Shown: positions 27,107 to 35,489 of the stretch, one piece after another
Layout of the letters: every line of letters begins with the position of its first letter
Position numbering within the stretch: position 1 is the stretch's first letter
Source of the DNA: AWTP1-13 sp963797005
GTDB lineage: Bacteria > Pseudomonadota > Alphaproteobacteria > Rhizobiales > Hyphomicrobiaceae
NCBI GenBank assembly: GCA_963797005.1
Contig: CAWCOF010000004.1
Location: forward strand, 62,001 to 126,000
DNA length: 64,000 nt
Direction: 5' to 3'
Position numbers and translations under genes: made by a program
Notes under the pieces: model-generated
The model's database searches: none
Told to the model about the DNA's origin: nothing
What the model saw: the letters and a program-made list of their open reading frames with translations, nothing else

Positions 27107-28943
27107 TCAGCTCTTCGTCTTCACATAACTCCCCGGCGCGTCCTCGATGGCGCCGAGCGTGGCGCCGGGCTTGCGCGCCGGCACCATGTTGCCCGCGTAT
27201 TGCGTCAGCCACTCCGCGTAGTGCGGCCACCAGGAGCCCGGATGCTCCTTGGCGTTTTCCATCCACGCTTCCAGCGTCGCCGCCTTCTTGTCGTTGGTCC
27301 AGTACTGGTACTTCACCTTCTCGCCCGGCGGGTTGATGACGCCGGCGATGTGGCCGGATCCCGCCAGCACGTAGGTGACCGGGCCGCCGAACAGGCGCGA
27401 GCCGATGAACACCGACTTCGCCGGCGCGATGTGGTCCTCCTTGGCGCACAGCTCGTAGATCGGCAGCTTGACCTTGGTGAGGTCGAGCTTGACGCCGCCG
27501 ATCGTCATCTGCCCGCGGGCCAGCTTGTTCTCGTGATAGAACTCGCGCAGGTAGAAGCTGTGGTTGGCGGGCGTCATCCGCGTCGAGTTCCTGGTTCCAG
27601 TAGAGCAGGTCGAACGGGAACGGCTTCTTGCCCAGCATGTAGTTGTTGACGATGTAGGGCCAGATCAGGTCCTTCGGCCGCAAGAGGTTGAACACGGTCG
27701 CCATGCGCGAGCCGTCGAGATAGCCGCGCTCCGCCATCATCTCTTCCAGCGCCTTGAGCTGGCTGTCGTCGATGAACAGCATGAGGTCGCCGGCCTTGGT
27801 GAAGTCGACCTGGGCGGCAAAGAACGTGGCCGAGGCGAACGGCTCCTCGCCGCGCGCGGCGAGGTAGGCGAGCGTCGTGCCGAGCAGCGTGCCGCCGACG
27901 CAGTAGCCGATCACATTGACCTTGTCGGTGCCGGTCTCGCGCTTCACCGCGTTCGTGGCGGCGAGCAGGCCTTCGGTCATGTAGTCCTCGAAGGTCTTGT
28001 GCGCGAGCCGCTCGTCGGGGTTCACCCACGACACCACGAACACGGTGAAGCCTTTGCCCACCATGTAGCGGATGTACGACTTCGGCGCGGTCAGATCGAG
28101 GATGTAGAACTTGTTGATCCACGGCGGCACGATCAGCAGCGGCCGCTCGTGCACGGTCTCGGTCGACGGCGTGTACTGGATGAGCTGGAGGAGGTCGTTC
28201 TGGAAGACGACCTTGCCGGGTGCGGTCGCCACGTTGCGGCCGACCTCGAAGGCTGCCACGTCGGTCTGCGAGATGCTGACGATCTCGCCCGAGCCCTCCA
28301 TGTCGTGCACGAGATTGGCCATGCCCTGCACGAGGTTCTGCCCGCTGGAGGCCAGCGTCTCGCGCAGCACCTCGGGGTTGGTGAAGGGGAAGTTGGAGGG
28401 CGACAGCGCGCTCGTCAGCTGCTTGATGTAGAACGCCGCCTGCTGGCGCGTGCGCTCGTCGAGGCCGTCGGTCTTCTCCAGCACCTCGTCGAGCCAGCGC
28501 GTGGCTATGAGGTAGGCCTGCTTCCAGAAGTCGAAATAGGGGTTGCGCTCCCACTCGGGGTCCTTGAAGCGGTTGTCGCCGGGCTCCGGCTCGGCGACGG
28601 GCGCCACGTCGGCGGTGCCGAGCATGCGCTGTGATGTTGCGGCGGCAAGCAGCATCAGGTCGCGCACCAGTGCGCCGTTGGTTGCGGCGAGCTTGGCGGG
28701 GTCCTTCAGCCAGGATTGCGCGATCTCGCCGAACAGCTTGGTGGCGTCCGTCATGTCGCTTGCGGCACTGAGCGGGCTGATCTTGCCGTCCGTGCGCTCG
28801 AGGAAGCCGGCCATGACCTTGCCGCCTTCCTCCATCAGCCGCAGCATGTTGCGGCTGAATTCCTCCGGATCGGCGACCCGGTAGGCAGCGAAGTCCACCT
28901 CGGTCGGCACCGGCGGTCGGGTTGCGGGGGCTTTCTTCTGCAT
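27107..28943 (-). CDS. phaC: Class I poly(3-hydroxyalkanoate) synthase, apparent +1 frameshift
   Basis: PhaC polymerises 3-hydroxyacyl-CoA into storage granules. The enzyme is about 610 residues, the class I length. PLLIVPPWINKFYILDL, the lipase-like box GYCVGG with the catalytic cysteine, and the His motif VLAGSGHIAGVINPP are present. The frame changes at about 27575-27582, before RMTPANHSFYLREFYHENKL, and one base too many explains it. GAGGGAC precedes ATG 28943. It is divergent from a small lipoprotein gene and aatA, with a palindrome array between. Confidence 0.9.
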
Positions 28944-29015
28944 CGGTCCCTCGAAGGGGCAAAGTGACTGAGCCTTGGGGCGGTTCCTTTAGCCCTATTT
29001 AGTACTTGTGCCGCC

Positions 29016-29091
29016 CTAGTGTCCTGTTTCCGAATTGCCTTCGCCTTGGCCGCGCCCTCCAGAAGGCAATTCGGAGCCTGAAGGACGCTAG
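29016..29091. repeat. MITE-like palindromic unit 1
   Basis: The outer arms CTAGTGTCCT and AGGACGCTAG pair with one mismatch. The inner arms CCGAATTGCCTTC (29030-29042) and GAAGGCAATTCGG (29062-29074) pair perfectly. The ends carry TA within CTAG, as in IS630-type insertions. Confidence 0.75.
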
Positions 29092-29103
29092 TAAAAGCTG
29101 ATT

Positions 29104-29180
29104 CCGGTATGGTTCAGTCTCGCAAATGCCATGATGAGCTTGCCTAGAACTGTGCTGGCACTTGCAAGACACCACACTGG
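29104..29180. repeat. MITE-like palindromic unit 2
   Basis: The outer arms are CCGGTATGGT and ACCACACTGG, which pair at eight of ten positions. The inner arms 29117-29131 and 29156-29170 (GTCTCGCAAATGCCA / TGGCACTTGCAAGAC) pair at 13 of 15 positions. This is the most decayed of the four units. Its right end overlaps the left end of unit 3. Confidence 0.6.
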
Positions 29181-29251
29181 TGTCCTGATCGCGAAATTCG
29201 TCTCCCTATGCCGCGAACTTGGTACGAATTTCGCGATCTGAAGGACACTAG
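29177..29251. repeat. MITE-like palindromic unit 3
   Basis: The outer arms CTGGTGTCCT and AGGACACTAG are nearly the same as in unit 1. The inner arms GATCGCGAAATTCGT (29187-29201) and ACGAATTTCGCGATC (29224-29238) pair perfectly but have no similarity to those of unit 1. Confidence 0.75.
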
Positions 29252-29264
29252 AAAAATCATGATG

Positions 29265-29343
29265 CTAGTGTGATTCAGATCGAGAAGTCCGCTCCCGAAC
29301 CTGGCATCACGCGATGTGACGGACTTCTCGATCATCACACTAG
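29265..29343. repeat. MITE-like palindromic unit 4
   Basis: The outer arms CTAGTGTGA and TCACACTAG pair perfectly. The inner arms GATCGAGAAGTCCG (29278-29291) and CGGACTTCTCGATC (29320-29333) also pair perfectly. The ends again carry TA inside CTAG. Confidence 0.75.
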
Positions 29344-29469
29344 CGCAAAAAAGCGTAAGACCTGATGCCTAACGAAAGTGGAATCTGCTAAGATTCACTT
29401 GCGTCGGCTGAGACTTGGCCACAAACGAGTGGCATTTTTGCTTGGGGGACCCCTGGGGTTTCGACACGC

Positions 29470-29688
29470 ATGCGGGCTCGCTGGATTTACGCGCTGGCGC
29501 TGATTGGCGTGACCGCGCACCTTGCCGGGTGCTCGGAGTCCCTGCCGCTCTCGCAGCTGCCCGATCTTGCCAAACTCCCCCAGAAAGTGCTGAACAGTGA
29601 TGAGCAGAAGGGCAAGGTCAACGAGATGATCGAGACGCGCGAGAAACACCAAAACGAAGCCGCCAAGGAGATCGAGCGCGGCAAATAG
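29470..29688 (+). CDS. Small lipoprotein
   Basis: This 72-residue protein has a signal sequence ending at the lipobox HLAGC (Cys at residue 21). A short mature part rich in Lys/Glu follows (about LNSDEQKGKVNEMIETREKH), which looks like a single charged helix. Small lipoproteins of this kind occur next to aatA in related genomes, as far as I recall, but the function is unknown. It lies about 70 bases before aatA and may share its transcript. Confidence 0.65.
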   Translation: MRARWIYALALIGVTAHLAGCSESLPLSQLPDLAKLPQKVLNSDEQKGKVNEMIETREKHQNEAAKEIERGK

Positions 29689-29758
29689 CGCGCCCCGCCC
29701 ATCTCTCGGCAATGCCTGTCTTTGCGGTCCGAATCAGCCTCAACGTTTGCGGTTCCCA

Positions 29759-31009
29759 GTGATTGAAGAATTCCATCGCGTCAAGCGCCTGCCGCCGTAC
29801 GTGTTCGCCGAGGTCAATCGCCTCAAGGCGGCCGCACGGGCGGGTGGCGCCGACATCATCGACCTCGGTATGGGCAACCCGGACATGCCCACGCCCCAGC
29901 ACATCATCGACAAGCTGGTGGAGACGATCTCCAAGCCGCGCACCAATCGCTACTCGGCCTCCAAGGGCATTCCGGGCCTGAGGCGCGCGCAAGCCGGCTA
30001 CTACGCGCGCCGCTTCGGCGTGAAGCTCAATCCCGAGACCCAGGTCGTCGCCACGCTGGGCTCGAAGGAGGGCTTCGCCAACATGGCCCAGGCGATCACC
30101 GCGCCGGGCGACGTGATCCTGGTGCCGAGCCCCACCTATCCCATCCACGAGTTCGGCTTCATCATCTCGGGCGCCGCCATCCGCCACATCCCGATGGTGG
30201 CGGTGGAGGGACGGCCCTACTCGGGCGATCCCGAGACCGAGTTCCTGCGCGGCATCGAGCGGGCGGTGAAGCATTCGATCCCGCGGCCGCTCGCCGTGGT
30301 GCTGAGCTACCCCTCCAACCCGACCGCGATGACCGTCGGCCTCGACTTCTATACGGAAGCCGTGCAGCTCGCCAAAAAGCTCGACCTCATTATTCTGTCC
30401 GACCTCGCCTATGCCGAGATCTACTTCGACGACAATCCGCCGCCGTCCGTGCTGCAGGTGCCGGGCGCCATCGACATCACGGTCGAGTTCACCTCGCTGT
30501 CCAAGACCTACGCCATGCCCGGCTGGCGCATGGGCTTTGCGGTCGGCAACGAGCGGCTGATCTCGGCGCTCGCCCGCGTCAAATCCTACCTCGACTACGG
30601 CGCCTTCACGCCGGTGCAGGTGGCGGCCGCCGCGGCACTCAACGGTCCGCAGGACTGCGTGGAGGAGATCCGCAAGACCTACAAAAGCCGCCGCGATTGC
30701 CTGGTCGAGAGCTTCGGCCGGGCGGGCTGGAAGGTCCCGCCGCCGCCCGCCTCCATGTTCGCCTGGGCGCCGATCCCGGAGGCCTTCCGCGAGGTGGGCT
30801 CGGTGGAGTTCTCCAAGCTTCTGGTGGAGAAGGCGGACGTCGCGGTGTCGCCGGGCCTCGGCTTCGGCGAGTACGGCGAGGGCTTCGTGCGCATCGCGCT
30901 GGTCGAGAACGAGCACCGCATCCGCCAGGCCGCCCGCAACATCAAGAAGTTCCTCGCCCACTCCGGCGAAACCATGCATAACGTGATCCCCATCAAGGCA
31001 TCACGTTAG
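29759..31009 (+). CDS. LL-diaminopimelate/alanine-type aminotransferase (AlaC/AatA group)
   Basis: A 416-residue class I/II PLP aminotransferase. IIDLGMGNPDMPTP, the PLP aspartate region VVLSYPSNPTAM, LSDLAYAEIYFDD and the lysine motif SLSKTYAMPGWRMGF are all seen. In Hyphomicrobiales this gene usually stands directly before hom and glpX, and it is annotated as LL-DAP or aspartate/alanine aminotransferase. A GTG at 29759 gives the usual start MIEEFHRVKRLPPYVF. A TTG at 29747 extends it by four codons. The hom gene is here 1.9 kb away because of inserted DNA. Confidence 0.88.
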   Translation: MIEEFHRVKRLPPYVFAEVNRLKAAARAGGADIIDLGMGNPDMPTPQHIIDKLVETISKPRTNRYSASKGIPGLRRAQAGYYARRFGVKLNPETQVVATLGSKEGFANMAQAITAPGDVILVPSPTYPIHEFGFIISGAAIRHIPMVAVEGRPYSGDPETEFLRGIERAVKHSIPRPLAVVLSYPSNPTAMTVGLDFYTEAVQLAKKLDLIILSDLAYAEIYFDDNPPPSVLQVPGAIDITVEFTSLSKTYAMPGWRMGFAVGNERLISALARVKSYLDYGAFTPVQVAAAAALNGPQDCVEEIRKTYKSRRDCLVESFGRAGWKVPPPPASMFAWAPIPEAFREVGSVEFSKLLVEKADVAVSPGLGFGEYGEGFVRIALVENEHRIRQAARNIKKFLAHSGETMHNVIPIKASR

Positions 31010-31173
31010 CGATGGCGTTCTCGCTGCAGTGCGGTGAGAGGGTCCCCAATCTGTTGCCGCAATAGCACGCCCGCCGGCTTCTGACCTGCTTAACGGGCCA
31101 ACACGCTTGTAGTGCTTCCGGTGCACATTCAGACTACCCCCATTCTTAATGGTCTTGCGTACGGGGGAGCGTC

Positions 31174-32274
31174 ATGCGTTGGTCACGCCAAGTGCTGGCG
31201 GGTGTTGCCGCATCGATTATTGCAGGCTGCGCCGTGCTTCCTGAGTATCGTGACGAGCCACCAACCACCGCTGATGTCATCCGAAATGTTAGATGCGAAC
31301 TGCGCGAGGCCATAAAGTCGGATCCACGGAATCAGTGGCTGGCGGGAACCTCGAAAGACGATGCGTGGGGCGTGAAGCTCAGCTTCACTTTTGAGGTAAG
31401 TCACTCTGGCGATCTCAGCACAGGGGACGACACGTGGACATTTCCTTTGAATATGGGGGCCACGTTCAGTCTCGCCCTCATGGGACAAGTAACTGGCACG
31501 GGTGAGCGCACAGAAAACATCGAGTTTAACCAAAGCCTTTTGAAACTCGTGAATGATGCGATGCTGGATTGCTCGAAGGGACCTGGCGGCAGATATGCTA
31601 GGCTCGGTGGCTATCTCGGCATCGCGGATCTGCTTGAGCGGGCGAGCCGATCCAGAAAGGAGGCCTACGACGCTTACTCGAAACTCACTTACAATCTCGA
31701 ATTCGCGATCAAAAAGACTGCAAGCTTGACGCCAAGATTTAACATGATCCGGATTGGAAAAGAGAAGACGTTCACTGGCATTGCCAAGTGGACAGGCTCC
31801 AACACTGATACGCAAAAGTTGGATCTCACCTTCACGGCTCCGCCAGATAAGAAGGAGAAGGAGAAGTGCGCCGTGGTCGCGAGCGACTTGGCTTGGCCAG
31901 ATCCCGACGCGTGTCCGCCTGTCGTCTACATGGTGCAGGCAAGGGCGGCCCCTTGTGAGGGGTTGAGCAAAAAGCAGTGTATGGCGCGCGACCCGAAGAC
32001 CTACGAGGAGAACCCCGCTGCATCGCGGCCCCTGCTTCCTACTCCTGAGTGCCGGTGGGTTGAGGCTGATAAGAATTGTATCGATTTGAGTAAGCCTACG
32101 GCGAGTTTCGCACGCGAACGCAGTGACAAGGCCGCACGTACGCTTAAGGTAAGGCCCGCAGGGAGCACCGACGGAACTGGTCTCACCGATGAGCACAATG
32201 CGAAACTTAATGACGCTGCCGTAAGGAGCTCGGTTCAAAGCATCGAAAGCGAGCTACGCCGGCAGGGCAATTGA
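31174..32274 (+). CDS. Putative lipoprotein of unknown function
   Basis: A 366-residue exported protein with a lipobox (IIAGC, Cys at residue 19). The first half is rich in beta-type segments (KLSFTFEVSHSGDLST, FNQSLLKLVNDAML) and could be an outer-membrane or periplasmic domain. The middle has paired cysteines (PCEGLSKKQCMARD, ECRWVEADKNC). The last 33 residues, GTGLTDEHNAKLNDAAVRSS and on to IESELRRQGN, match the end of the small protein at 32396-32656. Base composition is lower in GC than its neighbours. It is an insertion in the aatA-hom block. Function unknown. Confidence 0.7.
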   Translation: MRWSRQVLAGVAASIIAGCAVLPEYRDEPPTTADVIRNVRCELREAIKSDPRNQWLAGTSKDDAWGVKLSFTFEVSHSGDLSTGDDTWTFPLNMGATFSLALMGQVTGTGERTENIEFNQSLLKLVNDAMLDCSKGPGGRYARLGGYLGIADLLERASRSRKEAYDAYSKLTYNLEFAIKKTASLTPRFNMIRIGKEKTFTGIAKWTGSNTDTQKLDLTFTAPPDKKEKEKCAVVASDLAWPDPDACPPVVYMVQARAAPCEGLSKKQCMARDPKTYEENPAASRPLLPTPECRWVEADKNCIDLSKPTASFARERSDKAARTLKVRPAGSTDGTGLTDEHNAKLNDAAVRSSVQSIESELRRQGN

Positions 32275-32395
32275 CGTAGCTCGTGAGCCCGCATTCATCC
32301 CTTGACGAGGTGGGGAGAGCGCCACCTCGGCAAGCAGCGCCAATTTGGACTTTGCGCGCCTTGGCTAAGGGTTGTCAGCGAAAAGGATGCTTTTG

Positions 32396-32656
32396 TCAGT
32401 TGCCGAGCCGCTGTCGTCGTAGTTCGCTCTCAATTCTTTCCAGCCTGGAGCGAACATCAGCACGGTCGAGCTTCTTTTCATGCTCCGCGCTCAACCCACT
32501 GCCAGGAGCGGGCGCTTGCCGTGGTTCCTTGCGGCATGCACCAGTGATCCGTTCGGAACGAGTTTTGCAGCCGGCCGGCGACTCGCTCAAAACGGACCCT
32601 GCGACACATACGCCAACGAGTGCAGCAAAAATAGTGGTGAAACCAACATACTTCAT
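32396..32656 (-). CDS. Small exported protein with shared C-terminal tail
   Basis: An 86-residue protein with an N-terminal hydrophobic signal segment (GFTTIFAALVGVCVAGSV), a short linker with two cysteines, and a charged tail GSGLSAEHEKKLDRADVRSR then LERIESELRRQ. This tail is homologous to the end of the lipoprotein encoded convergently at 31174-32274. GGAGGC lies just before ATG 32656. The two genes point at each other across about 120 bases. Function unknown. A role as partner or immunity-type protein is only a guess. Confidence 0.65.
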   Translation of the reverse strand: MKYVGFTTIFAALVGVCVAGSVLSESPAGCKTRSERITGACRKEPRQAPAPGSGLSAEHEKKLDRADVRSRLERIESELRRQRLGN

Positions 32657-32875
32657 AGCGGCCTCCCTGGTGTCAAGATGGTTGCGCGCAGCGCTTGCTG
32701 CAAGATCTCATCCGAAGCCACGCGCTTCTTGACTGGCGGAAAACTGGATTTGGTCGCCTTGTCGGTAACCCCTTGGCCCAACCTCCAATATCCGGCCGGG
32801 GTTCGCGCACGAACAAAACCTTACCAAAGATGGCCTAGCTTCACTGCGGTGCAAAGTGCACTAGCCTGCGCCGCC

Positions 32876-34198
32876 ATGAACCAACCCCTGAAACTGGGCA
32901 TCGCCGGGCTCGGCACGGTGGGCGCGGGCCTCGTTGAGCTTCTGCGCGCGCACGGGCCCCGGCTTGCCGCCAACACCGGCCGCAGCCTCGAGATCGCGGG
33001 CGTGTCGGCCCGCGACCGCGCCAAGAAGCGCGCCGTCCCGCTCGAGGGCATCAAGTGGTTCGACGCACCTGAGCGCCTCGCCGCCGATCCCTCGATAGAC
33101 GTCTTCGTCGAGCTGATCGGCGGTGACGGCATCGCCAAGACGGCGGTGGAGGCGGCGCTCGGCGCCGGCAAGCACGTGGTCACCGCCAACAAGGCGCTGC
33201 TCGCCGCGCACGGCTTCGAGCTGGCAAAGCTCGCCGAGAAGAACGGCGTCGCCCTCAACTTCGAGGCGGCGGTCGCCGGCGGCATCCCCGTCATCAAGAC
33301 GCTGCGCGAGGCGCTGGCCGCCAACCAGATCCGCCGCGTCTACGGCATTCTCAACGGCACCTGCAACTTCATCCTCACGCAGATGCAGAAGGATCATCGT
33401 TCGTTCGCCGAGGTGCTCGAGGAGGCCCAGGAGATGGGCTATGCCGAGGCCGATCCCAGCTTCGACATCGGCGGCTTCGACACGGCCCACAAGCTCACGC
33501 TCCTCACCAGCCTCGCCTTCGGCACCCACGTCGCCTTCGAGGAGATCGACGTGGAGGGCATCGAGACCATCAGCCAGGCCGACATCGAGGCGGCCGACGA
33601 CCTGGGCTTCCGCATCAAGCTGCTCGGCGTCGCCCTGGCGACCGAGAGCGGCATCGAGCAGCGCGTGCATCCGGCCATGGTGCCCAAGCACTCGGCCATC
33701 GCCGAGGTGTCGGGCGTCACCAACTGCGTCGCCATCGACGGCGATTTCGTCGGCAACCTGCTGCTGGCCGGCCCCGGCGCCGGCGCCAAGGCCACGGCCT
33801 CCGCAGTGGCGAGCGACATCCTCGACATCGCCCGGGGCGACTTGGCCCCGCCCTTCGGCGTGCCCGCCGCCAGGCTCAGGCCCTACAAGCGCGCCAAGCT
33901 CGGCCAGCACCAGGGCGCCTACTACGTCCGCCTTTCCGTCTACGATCGGCCGGGCGCCATGGCGCGCATCGCCGGGCGCATGGGAGAGCAGGAGGTGTCG
34001 CTCGAGAGCATCGTGCAGCGTCGCCCGCGCGGCGCGCAGCCCGGCATCGACGCGCGGCTGGCGCCGGGGCTGCCGACGCCCGTGATCCTCATCACGCACG
34101 AGACGAAGGAAGCTGCCATTCGCGCGGCGCTCGATGCCATCCACAAGGACGGCGAGGTCTCCGAGAAGCCGCAGATGATACGTATAGAGCCGCTGTAA
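32876..34198 (+). CDS. hom: Homoserine dehydrogenase
   Basis: A 440-residue NAD(P)-dependent enzyme of Thr/Met synthesis. The Rossmann motif GIAGLGTVGAGLVELL, the signature ANKALLAAHG, the catalytic region GILNGTCNFILTQM and GYAEADPSFDIGGFDTAHKL are present. A C-terminal ACT domain (YYVRLSVYDRPGAMARIAGR) suggests feedback control by threonine. ATG 32876 is taken as the start, since the frame is open far upstream but is not protein-like there. glpX follows after 36 bases, so hom and glpX are co-transcribed. Confidence 0.94.
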   Translation: MNQPLKLGIAGLGTVGAGLVELLRAHGPRLAANTGRSLEIAGVSARDRAKKRAVPLEGIKWFDAPERLAADPSIDVFVELIGGDGIAKTAVEAALGAGKHVVTANKALLAAHGFELAKLAEKNGVALNFEAAVAGGIPVIKTLREALAANQIRRVYGILNGTCNFILTQMQKDHRSFAEVLEEAQEMGYAEADPSFDIGGFDTAHKLTLLTSLAFGTHVAFEEIDVEGIETISQADIEAADDLGFRIKLLGVALATESGIEQRVHPAMVPKHSAIAEVSGVTNCVAIDGDFVGNLLLAGPGAGAKATASAVASDILDIARGDLAPPFGVPAARLRPYKRAKLGQHQGAYYVRLSVYDRPGAMARIAGRMGEQEVSLESIVQRRPRGAQPGIDARLAPGLPTPVILITHETKEAAIRAALDAIHKDGEVSEKPQMIRIEPL

Positions 34199-34234
34199 TG
34201 TGAAGGTTCGCCAACCGGGCACGGGGAGGGCGCA

Positions 34235-35248
34235 ATGGATATCATTCAGGGCCACGACGTCATCGGCGGGCTCGACCGCGTGCTGGTGCTGGAGGTGGCG
34301 CGCGTCACCGAGTCCGCGGCCATCGCGGCGGCGCGTCTGCGCGGCCGCGGCGACGAGAAGGGCGCCGACAAGGCCGCCGTCGATGCCATGCGCAAGGAGC
34401 TCGGCAAGGTGAACATCCGCGGCCGCGTCGTCATCGGCGAGGGCGAGATGGACGAGAGCCCGATGCTCTACATCGGCGAGGAGGTGGGCATCGGCGACGG
34501 GCCCGAGGTCGACATCGCCGTCGATCCGCTGGAGGGCACCACCATCTGCGCCAAGGCGATGCCCAACGCGCTCTCCGTGCTCGCCATCGCCGAGCGCGGC
34601 GGGCTGCTCAATGCGCCCGATATGTACATGAACAAGATCGCCGTCGGTCCCGGCTACCCCGAGGGCATCATCGACCTCGACGCGCCGACGGCGGATACCC
34701 TCAAGGCGCTGGCCGAGGCCAAGGGCGTGTCCGTCGCGGACATCACGGCCTGCATTCTCGACCGGCCGCGCCACGCCGACCTGATCGCCGCCGCGCGCAA
34801 GGCCGGCGCGGGCGTGCAGCTCATTCCCGACGGCGACATCGCCGGCGTGATCTGGACGACGGACCCGAAGGAAACCGGGATCGACGTCTACCTCGGCTCG
34901 GGCGGCGCGCCGGAAGGCGTGCTGGCCGCGGCCGCGCTCAGATGCATCGGCGGACAGATGCAAGCCAGGCTCTCCCCCGAGCTGCATTCGGAGAAGGAAA
35001 GGCCCGGGCTGATCGAGCGGGCGCGCAAGATGGGCATCGCCGACATCAAGCGCAAGTACTCCATGAACGAATTGGCCTCGGGCGACGTGGTGTTCTCGGC
35101 CACCGGCGTCACCGACGGCTCGCTGCTCGACGGGGTGCACTTCCGCGGCGAGTTCGCCGAGACCGAGACCGTGGTGCTGCGCTCCAAGACCGGCACCGTG
35201 CGCCGCATCAAGACCACCTTCCGCATGATCGGCACGCGGGCGGTTTAG
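34235..35248 (+). CDS. glpX: Class II fructose-1,6-bisphosphatase (GlpX)
   Basis: A 337-residue GlpX protein that dephosphorylates fructose-1,6-bisphosphate in gluconeogenesis. GEGEMDESPMLYIGEEVG and VDPLEGTTICAKAMPNALSV carry the metal and Li+-sensitive phosphatase motifs, and YLGSGGAPEGVLAAAALR and ATGVTDGSLLDGV follow. GGGGAGGG sits five bases before ATG 34235. It follows hom and would normally be followed by recJ, from which it is now 5.1 kb away. Confidence 0.93.
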   Translation: MDIIQGHDVIGGLDRVLVLEVARVTESAAIAAARLRGRGDEKGADKAAVDAMRKELGKVNIRGRVVIGEGEMDESPMLYIGEEVGIGDGPEVDIAVDPLEGTTICAKAMPNALSVLAIAERGGLLNAPDMYMNKIAVGPGYPEGIIDLDAPTADTLKALAEAKGVSVADITACILDRPRHADLIAAARKAGAGVQLIPDGDIAGVIWTTDPKETGIDVYLGSGGAPEGVLAAAALRCIGGQMQARLSPELHSEKERPGLIERARKMGIADIKRKYSMNELASGDVVFSATGVTDGSLLDGVHFRGEFAETETVVLRSKTGTVRRIKTTFRMIGTRAV

Positions 35249-35489
35249 GCCGGGAGTAGCCCGGTCTCGCACGTCACGCATTTCCGCGCCCCCCACTTGA
35301 TCGTGTGCGAATATGGGAGAATAGTTGCGTTGTTTGATTCGTCGATCAGGGCACAACATGGGCAAGGACGGTTTGGCCGCCGCCGTGTCGAAGTTCGGCG
35401 CCGCTGCCAAGAAGAAACTGGCCAACCGGGCGGCGACTGGCGCGCCGGAGGATCAGCTGCGCAACCGCTGGAGGCGCTGGTCAAGGATC

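Larger units (their letters stand above)
28944..29469. other. phaC upstream region with a tandem palindrome array
   Basis: This gap of about 525 bases has no gene. Most of it is filled by four palindromic units (29016-29091, 29104-29180, 29177-29251 and 29265-29343). Both the phaC promoter and the promoter of the small lipoprotein should lie in or around them. Confidence 0.6.

Noticed and set aside
28944..29469. CRISPR array in the palindrome region
   Set aside because: The units are inverted repeats with different inner sequences and are nearly contiguous. There are no identical direct repeats with spacers and no cas genes.
32861..35425. Open frame of about 850 codons antisense to hom and glpX
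   Set aside because: It is a high-GC shadow frame. The + strand holds two complete conserved enzymes here, and the antisense product has only His/Asp/Gly/Arg-rich sequence without a domain.
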